Notes: generated by a model from the letters alone, not told the origin. Positions 33,927 through 43,889 are shown, counted from the stretch's first letter. The stretch is DNA of 64,000 bases from DAOUKH01 sp965261455 (GCA_965261455.1 OZ253453.1:620001-684000), one strand, 5' to 3'. Numbers and translations are program-made.

Positions 33927-35770
33927 GGTCGCTCGGCCGCCAGGGCGGCGCGCCGCTGCTTGGCGCGGTAGAGCTGGACGGCGGTGTTGATGACCGCCAT
34001 GTGGGTGAAGGCCTGGGGGAAGTTGCCCAGAGCCGCGCCGTCCACGGGAGCGATCTCCTCGCTGAAGAGGCCCACGTCGTTGGCGTAGCCGAAGAGCGTG
34101 TTCATCATGGCCTCGGCGCGGTCGATCTCTCCCAGGTAAATCAGGTTGTCCACGAGCCAGAACGAGCAGAGGTTGAACGTGCCCTCGTGCCCGGCGAGGC
34201 CGTCGTCGAAATCCTTGTAGCGGTAGACGAGCCCCTGGGGCGACGTCAGGTTCCGCTCGATCTGCTCGATGGTGGAGCGCATGCGCGGGTCCGACGCCTT
34301 GATGAAGCCGACGAGGGGGAGCATGAGCACCGAGGCGTCGAGGTTGGCGCTGCCGTAGGACTGGACGAAAGCACCGATGCCCTCGTCGTAGCCGTGGCGC
34401 AGCACGTCTTCCTTGATCTCCTCGCGCGCCGCCTTCCAGCGTTCGATTTCGGCTTGGTCGTCCCAGGCGATTGAGTCGGAGACGCGGATCGCCCGGTCTA
34501 GGGCGACCCAGCACATCACCTTCGAGAAGATGAAGTGTTTGCGTCCGCCGCGCGTCTCCCAGATGCCCTCATCGGGCTCCCGCCAGCTTTGCATCACGAA
34601 CTCCACGACATCGCGGCAGAACTGCCAGTATTCCTCGTCGAACTCGCCGCAGTACTTGCGGTAGAGGTAGGCGGAGTCGAGCACTTCGCCGAAGATGTCG
34701 AGCTGGAGCTGGGTGTGTGCCCCGTTGCCGATGCGCACGGGGCGGGAGCCGCGATAGCCTTCGAGGTGGTCGAGGGAGAACTCGGCAAGGCGGCGCTCGC
34801 CGGCGAGGCCGTACATGATCTGGAGGTCTTGGGCGCGGCCCGCGGTGGCGCGCTTGAGCCAGCGTTTGAACGCGTCGGCCTCCTCTATGAAGCCGACGAG
34901 GTTGAGGGCGTAGATGGCGAAGGTGGCGTCGCGGATCCAGGTATAGCGGTAGTCCCAGTTGCGCTCGCCGCCGACCTCCTCGGGGAGGGAGGTCGTGGCC
35001 GCGGCGACGATGCCGCCGGTGGGGGCGTAGGTGAGAGCCTTCAAGGTGAGGGCGCTCCGCAGCACCTGCGTCTGGTAGAGGCCCTTGTAGGAGAAGGCCG
35101 CGCTCCATTCGCGCCAATAGGCCTTCGCCGCCTCCAGCAAGTCTTCCAGCTCGCCGTATTCGAAGTGTTGGCTCGAATATTCCTGACGCCAAGAGTAGTG
35201 GGCGGCGTACTCGGCGGTCTCGCCCGCCTTCAGGCGGCAGGTGGTGCGGAAGGTGCTGTCGTCCAGAGTTACCGGCGTGGGGCCCAGGAAGGCCAGGGCG
35301 TCGATGCCGCCGTGGGCGTAGCCGACGTTGGGCTCCACCAGCGAGGTGTGGGGGACGACCGCGCCGTATTGGAAGCGGGGTTGGCAGACGACGTCGAGTT
35401 CGATCTCGCCGCGCTCGCACCGTACGACGCGGCAGATCCCCTGGTTCTCGAAGACTTCGTTGGGGTGGCCCTCGGTCATCGGGTTCACCGGCATGAAGTC
35501 GTAGAGGATTGCCTTGCCGGAGGCGGTCTCGAACGTCGTTTCGAGCACCATCGTCTCGGGGAGGTAGCGCCGCGACGCGGTGTACTCGGACGCGGGGGCT
35601 ATGGAGAAGTAGCCGCCCTTCTCCGCGTCGAGTAAGCGCCCGAAGACCGACCCGCTGTCGAAGCGGGGGAAGCAGGCCCAATCGACCGAGCCCATGCGCG
35701 AGACGAGGGCGCAGGAGTGGGTATCGCCGATGAGGGCGTACTCGCGGATGTCGTGGTAGGCCCCGCTCAT
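33923..35770 (-). CDS. Glycoside hydrolase family 15 (glucoamylase/trehalase-like)
   Basis: 615 residues from the ATG at 35770, which overlaps the pgl stop (ATGA). The N-terminal beta-sandwich (MSGAYHDIREYALIGDTHSC ... MGSVDWACFPRFDS) is followed by an alpha/alpha barrel with ERNWDYRYTWIRDATFAIYA, AGRAQDLQIMYGLAGERRL, IGNGAHTQLQLDIFGEV and EGTFNLCSFWLVDNLIYLGE, typical of bacterial GH15 enzymes active on alpha-glucosides or trehalose. No signal peptide, so it is cytoplasmic. Being last in a pentose-phosphate operon, it may release glucose from a storage or compatible sugar for NADPH production (inference). Confidence 0.92.
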   Translation of the reverse strand: MSGAYHDIREYALIGDTHSCALVSRMGSVDWACFPRFDSGSVFGRLLDAEKGGYFSIAPASEYTASRRYLPETMVLETTFETASGKAILYDFMPVNPMTEGHPNEVFENQGICRVVRCERGEIELDVVCQPRFQYGAVVPHTSLVEPNVGYAHGGIDALAFLGPTPVTLDDSTFRTTCRLKAGETAEYAAHYSWRQEYSSQHFEYGELEDLLEAAKAYWREWSAAFSYKGLYQTQVLRSALTLKALTYAPTGGIVAAATTSLPEEVGGERNWDYRYTWIRDATFAIYALNLVGFIEEADAFKRWLKRATAGRAQDLQIMYGLAGERRLAEFSLDHLEGYRGSRPVRIGNGAHTQLQLDIFGEVLDSAYLYRKYCGEFDEEYWQFCRDVVEFVMQSWREPDEGIWETRGGRKHFIFSKVMCWVALDRAIRVSDSIAWDDQAEIERWKAAREEIKEDVLRHGYDEGIGAFVQSYGSANLDASVLMLPLVGFIKASDPRMRSTIEQIERNLTSPQGLVYRYKDFDDGLAGHEGTFNLCSFWLVDNLIYLGEIDRAEAMMNTLFGYANDVGLFSEEIAPVDGAALGNFPQAFTHMAVINTAVQLYRAKQRRAALAAERP

Positions 35771-36504
35771 GCCGGGATGCTCCGCAGCTCGGCGGCGGCG
35801 TCTTGGCTCAGGAACCAGTGCAGGGAGCCCTGCCTGGGCGCGACGAGTCCGGCGGGGACGCTGGGTTCGCGCAGGCCGGGCTCGATGGCTTGGCGCACCA
35901 TCGCCGCCTTGTCCTCGCCGGCGGCGAGGAAGACGGCCCGGCGCGCGGCGTTGATGAGCGGCAGGGTGAAGGTCACCCGCGCCGGGCCGGGGCCGTCGAG
36001 GCGCGACGCCCTCACCAACTTGACGCGCTCCCGCACGGCGGGGTCGCCGGGGAAGAGCGAGGCGGTGTGTCCATCCTCGCCGATGCCGAGCAGCACGAGG
36101 TCGAATGCCGGCGCCGGGCCGCCGAGCTCCGCGCGAATGGTCTCCTCGTAGCGGCGGGCGGCGACGAGCGCGAGGTGCTCCGTTTCCATGCGATGGACGT
36201 GCTCGCGGGGGATTTCCACGTGGTCGAGCAGGGCCAACTTGGCCATGCCGTAGTTGCTGTCGGCGTGCTCGCGGCGGACGCACCGCTCGTCGCTCCAGAA
36301 GACGTGCCAGTTGGCCCAATCGGCCTCTTCGTCTTCGGCGAGCGTCTCGTAGAGGCGGCGGGGGGTCGAGCCGCCGGAGAGGGCGATGGTAAAGCGCCCG
36401 CGGCGGCGGATGGACTGCTCGGCAGCGGCGGCGACGAACGCGGCGGCGCCCCGCGCCAGACCGTCCTCGTCAGGAAAGAGGTGGATGTCAGTCAAGGCGG
36501 TCAC
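35767..36504 (-). CDS. pgl: 6-phosphogluconolactonase
   Basis: 245 residues, DevB type. Motifs: IALSGGSTPRRLYETL, VFWSDERCVRREHADSNYGM and LVLLGIGEDGHTASLFPGDP. It hydrolyses 6-phosphogluconolactone, the product of Zwf. It overlaps zwf by 17 bases and the GH15 gene by 4, so translation of the three is coupled. Confidence 0.95.
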   Translation of the reverse strand: MTALTDIHLFPDEDGLARGAAAFVAAAAEQSIRRRGRFTIALSGGSTPRRLYETLAEDEEADWANWHVFWSDERCVRREHADSNYGMAKLALLDHVEIPREHVHRMETEHLALVAARRYEETIRAELGGPAPAFDLVLLGIGEDGHTASLFPGDPAVRERVKLVRASRLDGPGPARVTFTLPLINAARRAVFLAAGEDKAAMVRQAIEPGLREPSVPAGLVAPRQGSLHWFLSQDAAAELRSIPA

Positions 36505-37948
36505 CGTGGCCGCAGACGCGCAGCCAGGCGTGGTTGCGCTGGGCGAGCAGGGCGTCGGCGGCGTCGGGGCCCCATGAGCCGCGGTCGTAGGCGCGCAGCG
36601 GCGCGGGGGCGGCCCCCTCCAGCAGCGGCTCGACGATGCGCCACGACTCCTCGATTTGGTCGGAGCGGATGAAGAGACTCGGATCGCCCTCGATGGCGTC
36701 TTGCAGCAGGCGCTCGTAGGCGTCGGGGATGGGCTCGCCGGGGAAGGCCGAGCCGTAGTGGAAGGCCATGTCCACGGGGCGGGTGGACATGCCCTGATCG
36801 GGGACCTTGGCCGAGAAGCGGAGCAGCGCGCCTTCGTCGGGCTGGAGGCAGAACGAGAGTACGTTGGGCTGAGCGCCGCTGCCCTCGAAAATATGCTGCG
36901 GTGGACGCTTGAACTGGACGACGATTTCGGACTCTTTGCGCGCCAAGGCCTTGCCGGTGCGGACGTAGAAGGGCACGCCCTCCCAACGCCAGTTATCGAT
37001 GAAGAGACGCACGGCGATGTAGGTGGCGGTGGGCGAGTCGGGCGCGACGCCGGGCTCGTCGGCGTAGCCGCGGTAGCGTCCGCGGACGGCGTGCTGCCGC
37101 ACCCCCTCCGGCGACCAGCGCCGGAGCGCCTTCAGGGACTCGACGCGCATGTTGCGTAGGGTCTCGGGGTCGGAGGTCGGGGGCGGCTCCATCGCCACCA
37201 GCGCGACGAGCTGCAGCAGGTGGTTCTGCAGCATGTCGCGGGTCGCGCCGGTGATGTCGTAGTAGCCGGCGCGGCCGGCGAGGTCGACGCTCTCGGCCAC
37301 GGTGATCTGCACGTTGTCGACGTAGTTGCGGTTCCACAGGGGCTCGAAGATGGCGTTCCCGAACCTGAACACCAGCAGGTTCTGTACCGTCTCCTTGCCC
37401 AGGTAGTGATCGATCCGGTAGACCTGGTCCTCCCGGAAGACGCGGAGCAGGCTTTCGTTGAGCTCCTGAGCCGAGCGCAGGTCGCGGCCGAAGGGCTTTT
37501 CGATGACGAGGCGCCGCCATCCCCCCGTCTCCGCCGCGAGCCCCGACGTGGCCAGGCCCATCACCGCGTCTTCGTAGAGGTTGGGCGCGATGGAGAGATA
37601 GAAGAGGCGGTTGGCGCTCGGATCTCCGCCCTCGACGTCGACGAGCTTGTGGCGGAGGTTGATCAGGTCCTCGCCCGCCGTGAGGCTTCCGTGCTGGTAG
37701 TGCACCCGCTTGACGAAGGCGCGCCAGTCGGGGGAGGCGTCGTCGACGCCGGCGAGGTCGCGGGCCTGCGCCGAGATGTATTCGCGGAAGGCGTCGTCGG
37801 AGTAATCGGTCCGGGCGAATCCGAGGACCTGCGTGTCGGCGGGGAGGCGGCCCTTGCGGTACAACTCGAACAGCGCGGGTATGAGCTTGCGCTTGGCGAG
37901 GTCGCCGCTCGCGCCGAGGATGACGACGCTGGTCTTGTCCGAGGCCAT
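36488..37948 (-). CDS. zwf: Glucose-6-phosphate 1-dehydrogenase
   Basis: 486 residues. Dinucleotide-binding GASGDLAKRKLIPAL, IEKPFGRDLRSA, the active-site signature RIDHYLGKETVQNLL and YVRTGKALARKESE. First oxidative step of the pentose-phosphate pathway, producing NADPH. One base separates it from gnd. Confidence 0.97.
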   Translation of the reverse strand: MASDKTSVVILGASGDLAKRKLIPALFELYRKGRLPADTQVLGFARTDYSDDAFREYISAQARDLAGVDDASPDWRAFVKRVHYQHGSLTAGEDLINLRHKLVDVEGGDPSANRLFYLSIAPNLYEDAVMGLATSGLAAETGGWRRLVIEKPFGRDLRSAQELNESLLRVFREDQVYRIDHYLGKETVQNLLVFRFGNAIFEPLWNRNYVDNVQITVAESVDLAGRAGYYDITGATRDMLQNHLLQLVALVAMEPPPTSDPETLRNMRVESLKALRRWSPEGVRQHAVRGRYRGYADEPGVAPDSPTATYIAVRLFIDNWRWEGVPFYVRTGKALARKESEIVVQFKRPPQHIFEGSGAQPNVLSFCLQPDEGALLRFSAKVPDQGMSTRPVDMAFHYGSAFPGEPIPDAYERLLQDAIEGDPSLFIRSDQIEESWRIVEPLLEGAAPAPLRAYDRGSWGPDAADALLAQRNHAWLRVCGHGDRLD

Positions 37949-37949
37949 G

Positions 37950-38864
37950 CTAGCCCTTCTCGGCCGCCTTGACGGCGTGGCCGCCGAATTTGTTTCTCAT
38001 GGCGGCGAGCACCCGGTCGGCGTAGGAGTTCTCCTGGCGCGACCGGAAGCGCTCGTAGAGCGACTGCGTCAGCACCGGCGCGGGGACGCCGAGTTCGGCG
38101 GCTTCCCGGACGGTCCAGCGGCCTTCGCCGGAGTCCTCCACGTAGCCCGCGATGTCGGAGAGCTCAGGGTCTTCGTCGAGCGCTTGGGCGGTGAGGTCGA
38201 GGAGCCAGGAGCGCACCACGCTGCCGTAGCGCCAGATCTGCGCGATGCGGTCGACTTCGAGGCCGAACTCCTCCTTGGCCTTCAGCATCTGAAAGCCCTC
38301 GGCGTAGGCCTGCATCAGGCCATACTCGACGCCGTTGTGGACCATCTTGGTGAAGTGGCCCGCGCCGGCCGGGCCGACGCGTCCGTAGCCGGTGGAGGGC
38401 GACGGCGCCAGGGTCTGGAAGATAGGTTCGAGGCGCGCGAACGCGTCGGCGGGGCCGCCGACCATGAGGGAGTAGCCGCCTTCGAGTCCCCAGATGCCGC
38501 CGCTGGTGCCCGAATCGAGGAAGTCGATGCCCCGCTCGGTAAGCTCCGCGGCCCGCCGCATGGTGTCGCGGTAGTCCGCGTTGCCGCCGTCGATGATCGC
38601 GTCGCCGGGCGAAAGCGCGTCGCCGAGCGAGCCGATGATGTGCTCGGAGACGCCGCCGGCGGGCGCCATGACCCACACGGCGCGGGGCGAAGCGAGTTTC
38701 GAGACCAGGTCTTCCAACGAGGCCGCGGCCTCGGCGCCCCGCTCACGGGCGGCCTCGACCGCATTGGCGTCGAGGTCGAAGACGGCGACGCGGTGTCCGC
38801 CGGCGAGGAGCCGCGCCGTCATGGCCCCGCCCATGCGTCCGAGGCCGACCATTCCGAGTTCCAT
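37950..38864 (-). CDS. gnd: 6-phosphogluconate dehydrogenase, short (GndA-like) form
   Basis: 304 residues, the short form related to NAD-type enzymes rather than the usual 470. GLGRMGGAMTARL is the nucleotide-binding motif. DGGNADYRDTMRRA, FLDSGTSGGIWGLEGGYSLM, KMVHNGVEYGLMQAYAEGF and the C-terminal RFRSRQENSYADRVLAAMRN fit. It oxidatively decarboxylates 6-phosphogluconate to ribulose 5-phosphate. Confidence 0.95.
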   Translation of the reverse strand: MELGMVGLGRMGGAMTARLLAGGHRVAVFDLDANAVEAARERGAEAAASLEDLVSKLASPRAVWVMAPAGGVSEHIIGSLGDALSPGDAIIDGGNADYRDTMRRAAELTERGIDFLDSGTSGGIWGLEGGYSLMVGGPADAFARLEPIFQTLAPSPSTGYGRVGPAGAGHFTKMVHNGVEYGLMQAYAEGFQMLKAKEEFGLEVDRIAQIWRYGSVVRSWLLDLTAQALDEDPELSDIAGYVEDSGEGRWTVREAAELGVPAPVLTQSLYERFRSRQENSYADRVLAAMRNKFGGHAVKAAEKG

Positions 38865-38903
38865 AATCGTCCGCCTTTCCGTGCTGGGCGAGATTGTCGC
38901 CGG

Positions 38904-41618
38904 TTATACCGCCGCCGTTGGAGAGTCCTCGACACGTGCGGCCCGCCGCCCCAGGTCGAGGAGGGCCTGCAAGTCGCCTAGCGCTTGGGCCTTGGCGAGC
39001 ACGCCGAAGCTGTAGCCCTCCCCGGGGATAGAGACGTCGTCCCCTTGGGGCGGCTCGAATTGCAGGAAGATGCCGCTCGCCGGGCCGCCCTTGTGCAACT
39101 GCCCCGTCGAGTGGAGGTAGCGCGGGCCGTAGCCGGCGGTGGTGGCGATCTTGTGGGTCGCCGCGATACGGCGGCGCAGCGCGGCGACGGCGTCGTCGGT
39201 CTCGTCGTTCTGGGGGCCGTAGACCTGGATAGCCGCGTAGTCGCCGGACTTGGCCCCGGCGAGCAGCGCGTCGAGCGACGGCGTTTCGGGCGGGTCGGGC
39301 AGCGCGCCCGAGTCGGCGTAGGCATCGAGCAATCGCTTCGTGGCGTCCTTCGCCTGCTGCACGTTCGGCTGGTCGAAAGGCTGGATGTTCAGGATGCGGC
39401 CCGCCACGGCGACGGCGAGCTCCCAGCGGAAGAACTCCGCGCCGAGGTCGTAGGCGTCATTCAGGTGGAGGCGGAGGACGGGATGGCCCGCCTTGGCGAG
39501 GTCGCTCGCCGCCTCGTCGAGTTCGCGGTTGTCCTGACTTTGCATGCGGGGGTAGACGAAGAGCCGGTCGCTACCGTAGGCGGCGGGCTCCAGGAGGGGC
39601 TCGCCGTCGACGGGGATGATCCCCTCGCCGTCCTTGCCGGTGCTCTCGGCGAGCAGTTGCTCGACCCAGAGGCCGTAGCCTTCGAGTCCCGGGCCGGTGA
39701 GGAGGGTGAGCTTGTCGCGGCCCTCGCGGGCGAGCGCACCCATGGCCGCGCCGAGCAACGCCGCAGGGTTCTGGGCGGCGGGGGCGCCGGCGGTCCCGCG
39801 CATGCGGGCGGCGCGCGCGAGCAGCTCGCCGGCGTCGAGGCCCATGAGCGCCGCCGGCGCGAGGCCGAAGTAGGAGAGCACGGAGTAGCGCCCCCCGAAG
39901 TCGGCAGGATTGATGAAGACGCGCCGGAAGCCCTCTTCCTTCGCCAGCCGCTCTAGCGGCGTGCCGGAGTCGGTGACGGCGATGAAATGCGCGCCGGCGG
40001 GTTCGGCACCCACGGCGGCCTCGACGAGGCCCCGGAAGTAGCGGTAGAAGGCGTGGACCTCGGTGGTCGAGCCGGACTTGGACGAGACGATGAACAACGT
40101 CCGCGCCGGATCGATTGCGTCGCTCACGCTCCGCACCCAAGCGGGCGTGGTGGAGTCGAGCACGATCAAGCTCGGGTAGCCGTCCTGGGAGCCGAAGGAG
40201 CGGCGCAGCACCTCGGGGCCGAGGCTGCTGCCGCCCATCCCGAGCAAGACCGCGTGCTGGAAGCCCTCGGCGCGGATCTCGTCGGCGAAGGCGGCGAGCG
40301 CTTCGGTGTGCTCCGCCATCGTCTCGGGGCCGTCGAGCCAGCCGAGCCGGTCGGCGATCTCCGTGGGGTCGTCCCGCCAGACGGTGTGGTCTTTGGCCAG
40401 GATGCGCCCCATCACGTGGTCGGCGTCGAGAAGGTCGAGCGCGTCCTCGACGGCGGGGCGATTCGTTCCCAGGCCGGCGAGGAAGCCGTCGGCGCCGGCG
40501 ACGGCGGACTGGAGCAGGGCCAGCTTATCGGCGATGTTCTGTTTCAGTGTGTCGAACGACTTGATGAACGAGGCCACGCCGTCGGCGAGCAGCTTGTCGG
40601 TCACGGCGTCCATGTCCACGCCGGCCTTGGCCACGCCGTCGAGAACCTCGTCGGCCTCGGAGGTGTCGCCGGTGAGCCGAGCCTCGGGCTGGCCCTTTTC
40701 GAGCAGGGAGGTGATGGTGTTCGGCGGCAGGGTGTTCACGGTGTGGGGCCCGATGAGCGGCTCGACATAATGCAGCTCATCGTAAGCGGGATTCTTGGCG
40801 CTGGTGCTGGCCCAGAGGGGTCGCTGCGCGCGGGCCTGTTTCTCCTTGAGCGGGGCGAACCGTTCGCTCTCGAAGATGTCCTTGAACATGCCGTAGGCCT
40901 TCTGGGCGTTGGCGATGGCGGCGCGTCCGAGCAAGGGTTCGAGGTCGGCCGCTCCCGCGTCGATGCGCTCCTGAAGCTGGGCGTCGACCACGGTATCGAC
41001 GCGGCTGAGGAAGAAGGAGGCGACGGAGGCGATGCGGCTCACGTCGCCTCCCGATTGGGCCAACTGCTCTAAGCCCGCGAGGTAGGACTCGATGACCTGC
41101 CGGTAGGCGGCGAGAGAGAAGATGAGCGTGACGTTAACGTTGATCCCCTCGCCGATGAGCTGCCGGATGGCGGGCATCCCCGCGGGCGTCGCCGGTATCT
41201 TGATCATGGCGTTGGGGCGTTCCAGCATCTTGAAGAGGCGGCGGGCCTCCTCGATTGACCCCTCTGTGTCGTGCGCCAGGTCGGGGCTGACTTCGAGGGA
41301 GGCGTAGCCGTCGGCCCCGCCGGTCCGCTCGTAGAGCGGCCGCAGCAGGTCGGCGACCATGCGAATGTCGTCGATGGTGAGCGCCTCGTACGTCTCGTCG
41401 ATGGTGGCGCCCTGCTCGGCGAGCGCGCTCAGGGCGTCGTCGTAGTCGGCGCTGCCGGCGATGGCCTTCTCGAAAATCGTAGGGTTCGAGGTGAGGCCGG
41501 AGACGCCGGAGTCGATGAGGCGCGCCAAGTCGCCGGAGACGATGAGACCGCGCCGCACGTTGTCGTACCAGATCGATTGGCCTAGGCGTCCGGTCTCTTG
41601 GATCGCGTTGGTCATCAT
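38904..41618 (-). CDS. tal-pgi: Transaldolase / glucose-6-phosphate isomerase fusion
   Basis: 904 residues with two enzymes. Residues 1-about 365 are transaldolase: SIWYDNVRRGLI, SGLTSNPTIFEKAI, Schiff-base Lys140 in NAMIKIPATPAG and NVNVTLIFSLAAYRQV. Residues about 390-890 are phosphoglucose isomerase: LGMGGSSLGPEVLRRSF, FIVSSKSGSTTEVHAFYRYF, ADFGGRYSVLSYFGLAPAAL and WVEQLLAESTGKDGEGIIPV. The fusion links fructose 6-phosphate made by transaldolase to glucose 6-phosphate, favouring cyclic operation of the pathway. Such Tal-Pgi fusions are known in several phyla. GAAGGAGC precedes the first of two ATGs. Confidence 0.95.
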   Translation of the reverse strand: MMTNAIQETGRLGQSIWYDNVRRGLIVSGDLARLIDSGVSGLTSNPTIFEKAIAGSADYDDALSALAEQGATIDETYEALTIDDIRMVADLLRPLYERTGGADGYASLEVSPDLAHDTEGSIEEARRLFKMLERPNAMIKIPATPAGMPAIRQLIGEGINVNVTLIFSLAAYRQVIESYLAGLEQLAQSGGDVSRIASVASFFLSRVDTVVDAQLQERIDAGAADLEPLLGRAAIANAQKAYGMFKDIFESERFAPLKEKQARAQRPLWASTSAKNPAYDELHYVEPLIGPHTVNTLPPNTITSLLEKGQPEARLTGDTSEADEVLDGVAKAGVDMDAVTDKLLADGVASFIKSFDTLKQNIADKLALLQSAVAGADGFLAGLGTNRPAVEDALDLLDADHVMGRILAKDHTVWRDDPTEIADRLGWLDGPETMAEHTEALAAFADEIRAEGFQHAVLLGMGGSSLGPEVLRRSFGSQDGYPSLIVLDSTTPAWVRSVSDAIDPARTLFIVSSKSGSTTEVHAFYRYFRGLVEAAVGAEPAGAHFIAVTDSGTPLERLAKEEGFRRVFINPADFGGRYSVLSYFGLAPAALMGLDAGELLARAARMRGTAGAPAAQNPAALLGAAMGALAREGRDKLTLLTGPGLEGYGLWVEQLLAESTGKDGEGIIPVDGEPLLEPAAYGSDRLFVYPRMQSQDNRELDEAASDLAKAGHPVLRLHLNDAYDLGAEFFRWELAVAVAGRILNIQPFDQPNVQQAKDATKRLLDAYADSGALPDPPETPSLDALLAGAKSGDYAAIQVYGPQNDETDDAVAALRRRIAATHKIATTAGYGPRYLHSTGQLHKGGPASGIFLQFEPPQGDDVSIPGEGYSFGVLAKAQALGDLQALLDLGRRAARVEDSPTAAV

Positions 41619-41672
41619 GCTCCTTCGCTGTTTTGGATAGCTCTGGTGCTCCAGAGCCGGCGGTGAATCGGG

Positions 41673-43700
41673 TTATCGGCGTTCGAGGATGCCTTCGATC
41701 TCCGCGGCGACGCGCTCGGCGGTGATGCCGAGCTCCCGGTAGATCTCGCCGGCGGGGGCCGACGCGCCGAACCGGTCGACGCCGACGGCCATTCCCTCGG
41801 ACCCGACGAAGCGCTCCCAGCCGAACGTCGAGGCGGCCTCGATGGAGACCCGCGCCGTCACCTCTGGCGGGAGCACGCTGTCTCGGTACGCCTTGGGTTG
41901 GGCCGCGAAGAGCTCCCACGACGGCATCGAGACGACGCGGGCGCTCGTCCCTCGCTCGGCGAGCGCCTTAGCGGCGTCGAGGGCGAGGGGAACCTCAGAA
42001 CCGGTGGCGATGATGAGGGCGTCGGGTACGGCGCCGTCCTGCGGCCCGTCGGCTTGCCACAAGGTATAGGCGCCTTTGCGCAACTCGCTCGCCGGCGGGA
42101 ACGCGCTTCGGTCGAGCACGGGCAGGCCCTGGCGGCTGAGCACGAGTGCCGTCGGGCCGTCCAGCCGTTCGATGGCGGCGCGCCACGCCTCCGCCGTCTC
42201 GGTCGCGTCGGCAGGGCGCATCACCCAGAGGTTAGGAATCGCACGCAGCGCAGCGAGGTGCTCGATGGGCTGATGCGTCGGGCCGTCCTCGCCGAGCCCG
42301 ATCGAGTCGTGGGTGAAGATATAGACGACGCGCTGGCCTTGGAGCGCGCCGAGCCGGATGGCGGGGCGCATGTAGTCGGAGAAGACGAGGAACGTGGCGG
42401 TGTAGGGGACGAGGCCGCCGTGGAGGGCCATGCCGTTGGCGATGGCGCCCATAGCGTGCTCGCGGACGCCGAAGTGCATGTTGGGGTTGATGTACTCGCC
42501 GAGGCAGTAGTGGGCGTGTTCCTTGAGGAGCGTCTTTGTCGATGGGGCCAGGTCGGCGGAGCCTCCGGTAAAGGAGTGCAGGCGCGCGGCGATGGCGTTC
42601 ATCACGCGCCCCGACGCTTCCCTCGTGGCGATGGGCTTGGCCTCGCCGTCGAAGAGTCCGTCGATCTCGGCGTCCCAGCCGCCGGGGAGAGTGCCGTCCA
42701 AGTCTTGTTCCAGGCTAGCGCACTCTTCGCCGTAGGCTTCGCGGAAGGTACCGAGGCGTGCTCGCCAAGCGTCGCGCGACGCCCGACCGCGGTCAACGGC
42801 CTTCCGCATGTGGGCGTAGGCTTCGGGCGGCACCGTGAAGGGTTCGTCGTAGGGCCAGCCGAGTTTCTTCGCTGTGAGGACACGCTCCTCGGGGCCCAGG
42901 GGCTCGCCGTGGACGGAGCCGGTGCCCTCCTTGTTGGGGCTGCCGTAGCCGATGATCGTCTGGCAGATGATGAGGGTGGGGCGGTCCTCCTCGGCTTGGC
43001 CCAAACGGACCGCTTCCTCGACGGCGGCGGCGTCCATGCCGTCGATGGCGCCGACGACGTGCCAGCCGTAGGCTTCGAAGCGCTGGGCGACGTTCTCGGC
43101 GAAGGCGATGTCGGTGTTGCCTTCGATGGAGATGTCGTTGTCGTCGTAGAGATAGACGAGCTTACCGAGCCTGAGCGTTCCCGCGAGCGACGCCGCCTCG
43201 GAGGCGACGCCTTCCTGCAGGTCGCCGTCGGAGACGATGGCGTAGGTGTAGTGGTCGATGAGCCGGTGGCCGTCGTGGTTGTAGCGCCGGGCGAGCCGCC
43301 GCTCGGCGATGGCCATGCCGACGCCGTTGGCGAAGCCCTGGCCGAGGGGGCCGGTGGTCGCTTCGACGCCGGGGGTGTGGCCAAGTTCGGGGTGGCCCGG
43401 CGTCCGGCTCCCCCATTGGCGGAAGCGCCGGAGGTCGTCGAGCGAGACGTCGTAGCCGGTGAGGTGCAGGAGCGCGTAGAGCATCGCCGAGGCGTGCCCC
43501 GGGGAGAGGACGAAGCGGTCACGGTCGGGCCAGGCGGGGTCGCGGGGATCGTGCTTGAGGAAGCGGTCCCAGAGGACGTAGGCCATGGCCGCGGCGCCCA
43601 TCGGCGCGCCGGGATGGCCCGACTTGGCCTGCTCGACCTGATCGATGGCGAGGAAGCGCATCGTGTTGATGCACAGTTGATCGAGTTCCGCGTCATGCAT
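41673..43700 (-). CDS. tkt: Transketolase
   Basis: 675 residues, typical length. LCINTMRFLAIDQVEQAKSG, HPGAPMGAAAMAYVLWDRFL, the thiamine-diphosphate region SDGDLQEGVASEAASLAG ... YDDNDISIEG, HDSIGLGEDGPTHQPIEHLA and the C-terminal GWERFVGSEGMAVGVDRFG. It transfers two-carbon ketol units between sugar phosphates. It heads the tkt, tal-pgi, gnd, zwf, pgl, GH15 operon, whose gaps are 54 bases or less or overlapping. Confidence 0.97.
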   Translation of the reverse strand: MHDAELDQLCINTMRFLAIDQVEQAKSGHPGAPMGAAAMAYVLWDRFLKHDPRDPAWPDRDRFVLSPGHASAMLYALLHLTGYDVSLDDLRRFRQWGSRTPGHPELGHTPGVEATTGPLGQGFANGVGMAIAERRLARRYNHDGHRLIDHYTYAIVSDGDLQEGVASEAASLAGTLRLGKLVYLYDDNDISIEGNTDIAFAENVAQRFEAYGWHVVGAIDGMDAAAVEEAVRLGQAEEDRPTLIICQTIIGYGSPNKEGTGSVHGEPLGPEERVLTAKKLGWPYDEPFTVPPEAYAHMRKAVDRGRASRDAWRARLGTFREAYGEECASLEQDLDGTLPGGWDAEIDGLFDGEAKPIATREASGRVMNAIAARLHSFTGGSADLAPSTKTLLKEHAHYCLGEYINPNMHFGVREHAMGAIANGMALHGGLVPYTATFLVFSDYMRPAIRLGALQGQRVVYIFTHDSIGLGEDGPTHQPIEHLAALRAIPNLWVMRPADATETAEAWRAAIERLDGPTALVLSRQGLPVLDRSAFPPASELRKGAYTLWQADGPQDGAVPDALIIATGSEVPLALDAAKALAERGTSARVVSMPSWELFAAQPKAYRDSVLPPEVTARVSIEAASTFGWERFVGSEGMAVGVDRFGASAPAGEIYRELGITAERVAAEIEGILERR

Positions 43701-43732
43701 GGCGTCTGCTTCCCTTGGGTTGGCACCCGGCC

Positions 43733-43790
43733 TCCGGCCCCTCTCTCTCCGGGAGAAGGTTGGGGTGAGGGCGCGGGCGGGGTGTGGTGA
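43733..43790. repeat. CCCTCACCCC palindromic repeat (inverted copy)
   Basis: GGCCTCCGGCCCCTCTCTCT, then GGGAGAAGGTTGGGGTGAGGG: the dispersed palindrome in opposite orientation, upstream of tkt. Confidence 0.65.
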
Positions 43791-43889
43791 AGCGGGCTCC
43801 TTTGGCGGCGCTCGCCGGCGGGCCGGGCCGCCGTGCGTTCATGATACGGCGGCCCTTGGGAGAGGGTCAACGGGCTGGCCATAAAGAGA

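Noticed and set aside
33923..36319. 798-codon frame with an extended GH15 N-terminus
   Set aside because: The part upstream of 35770 is Arg/Pro-rich shadow of pgl; GH15 starts naturally at the ATGA overlap.
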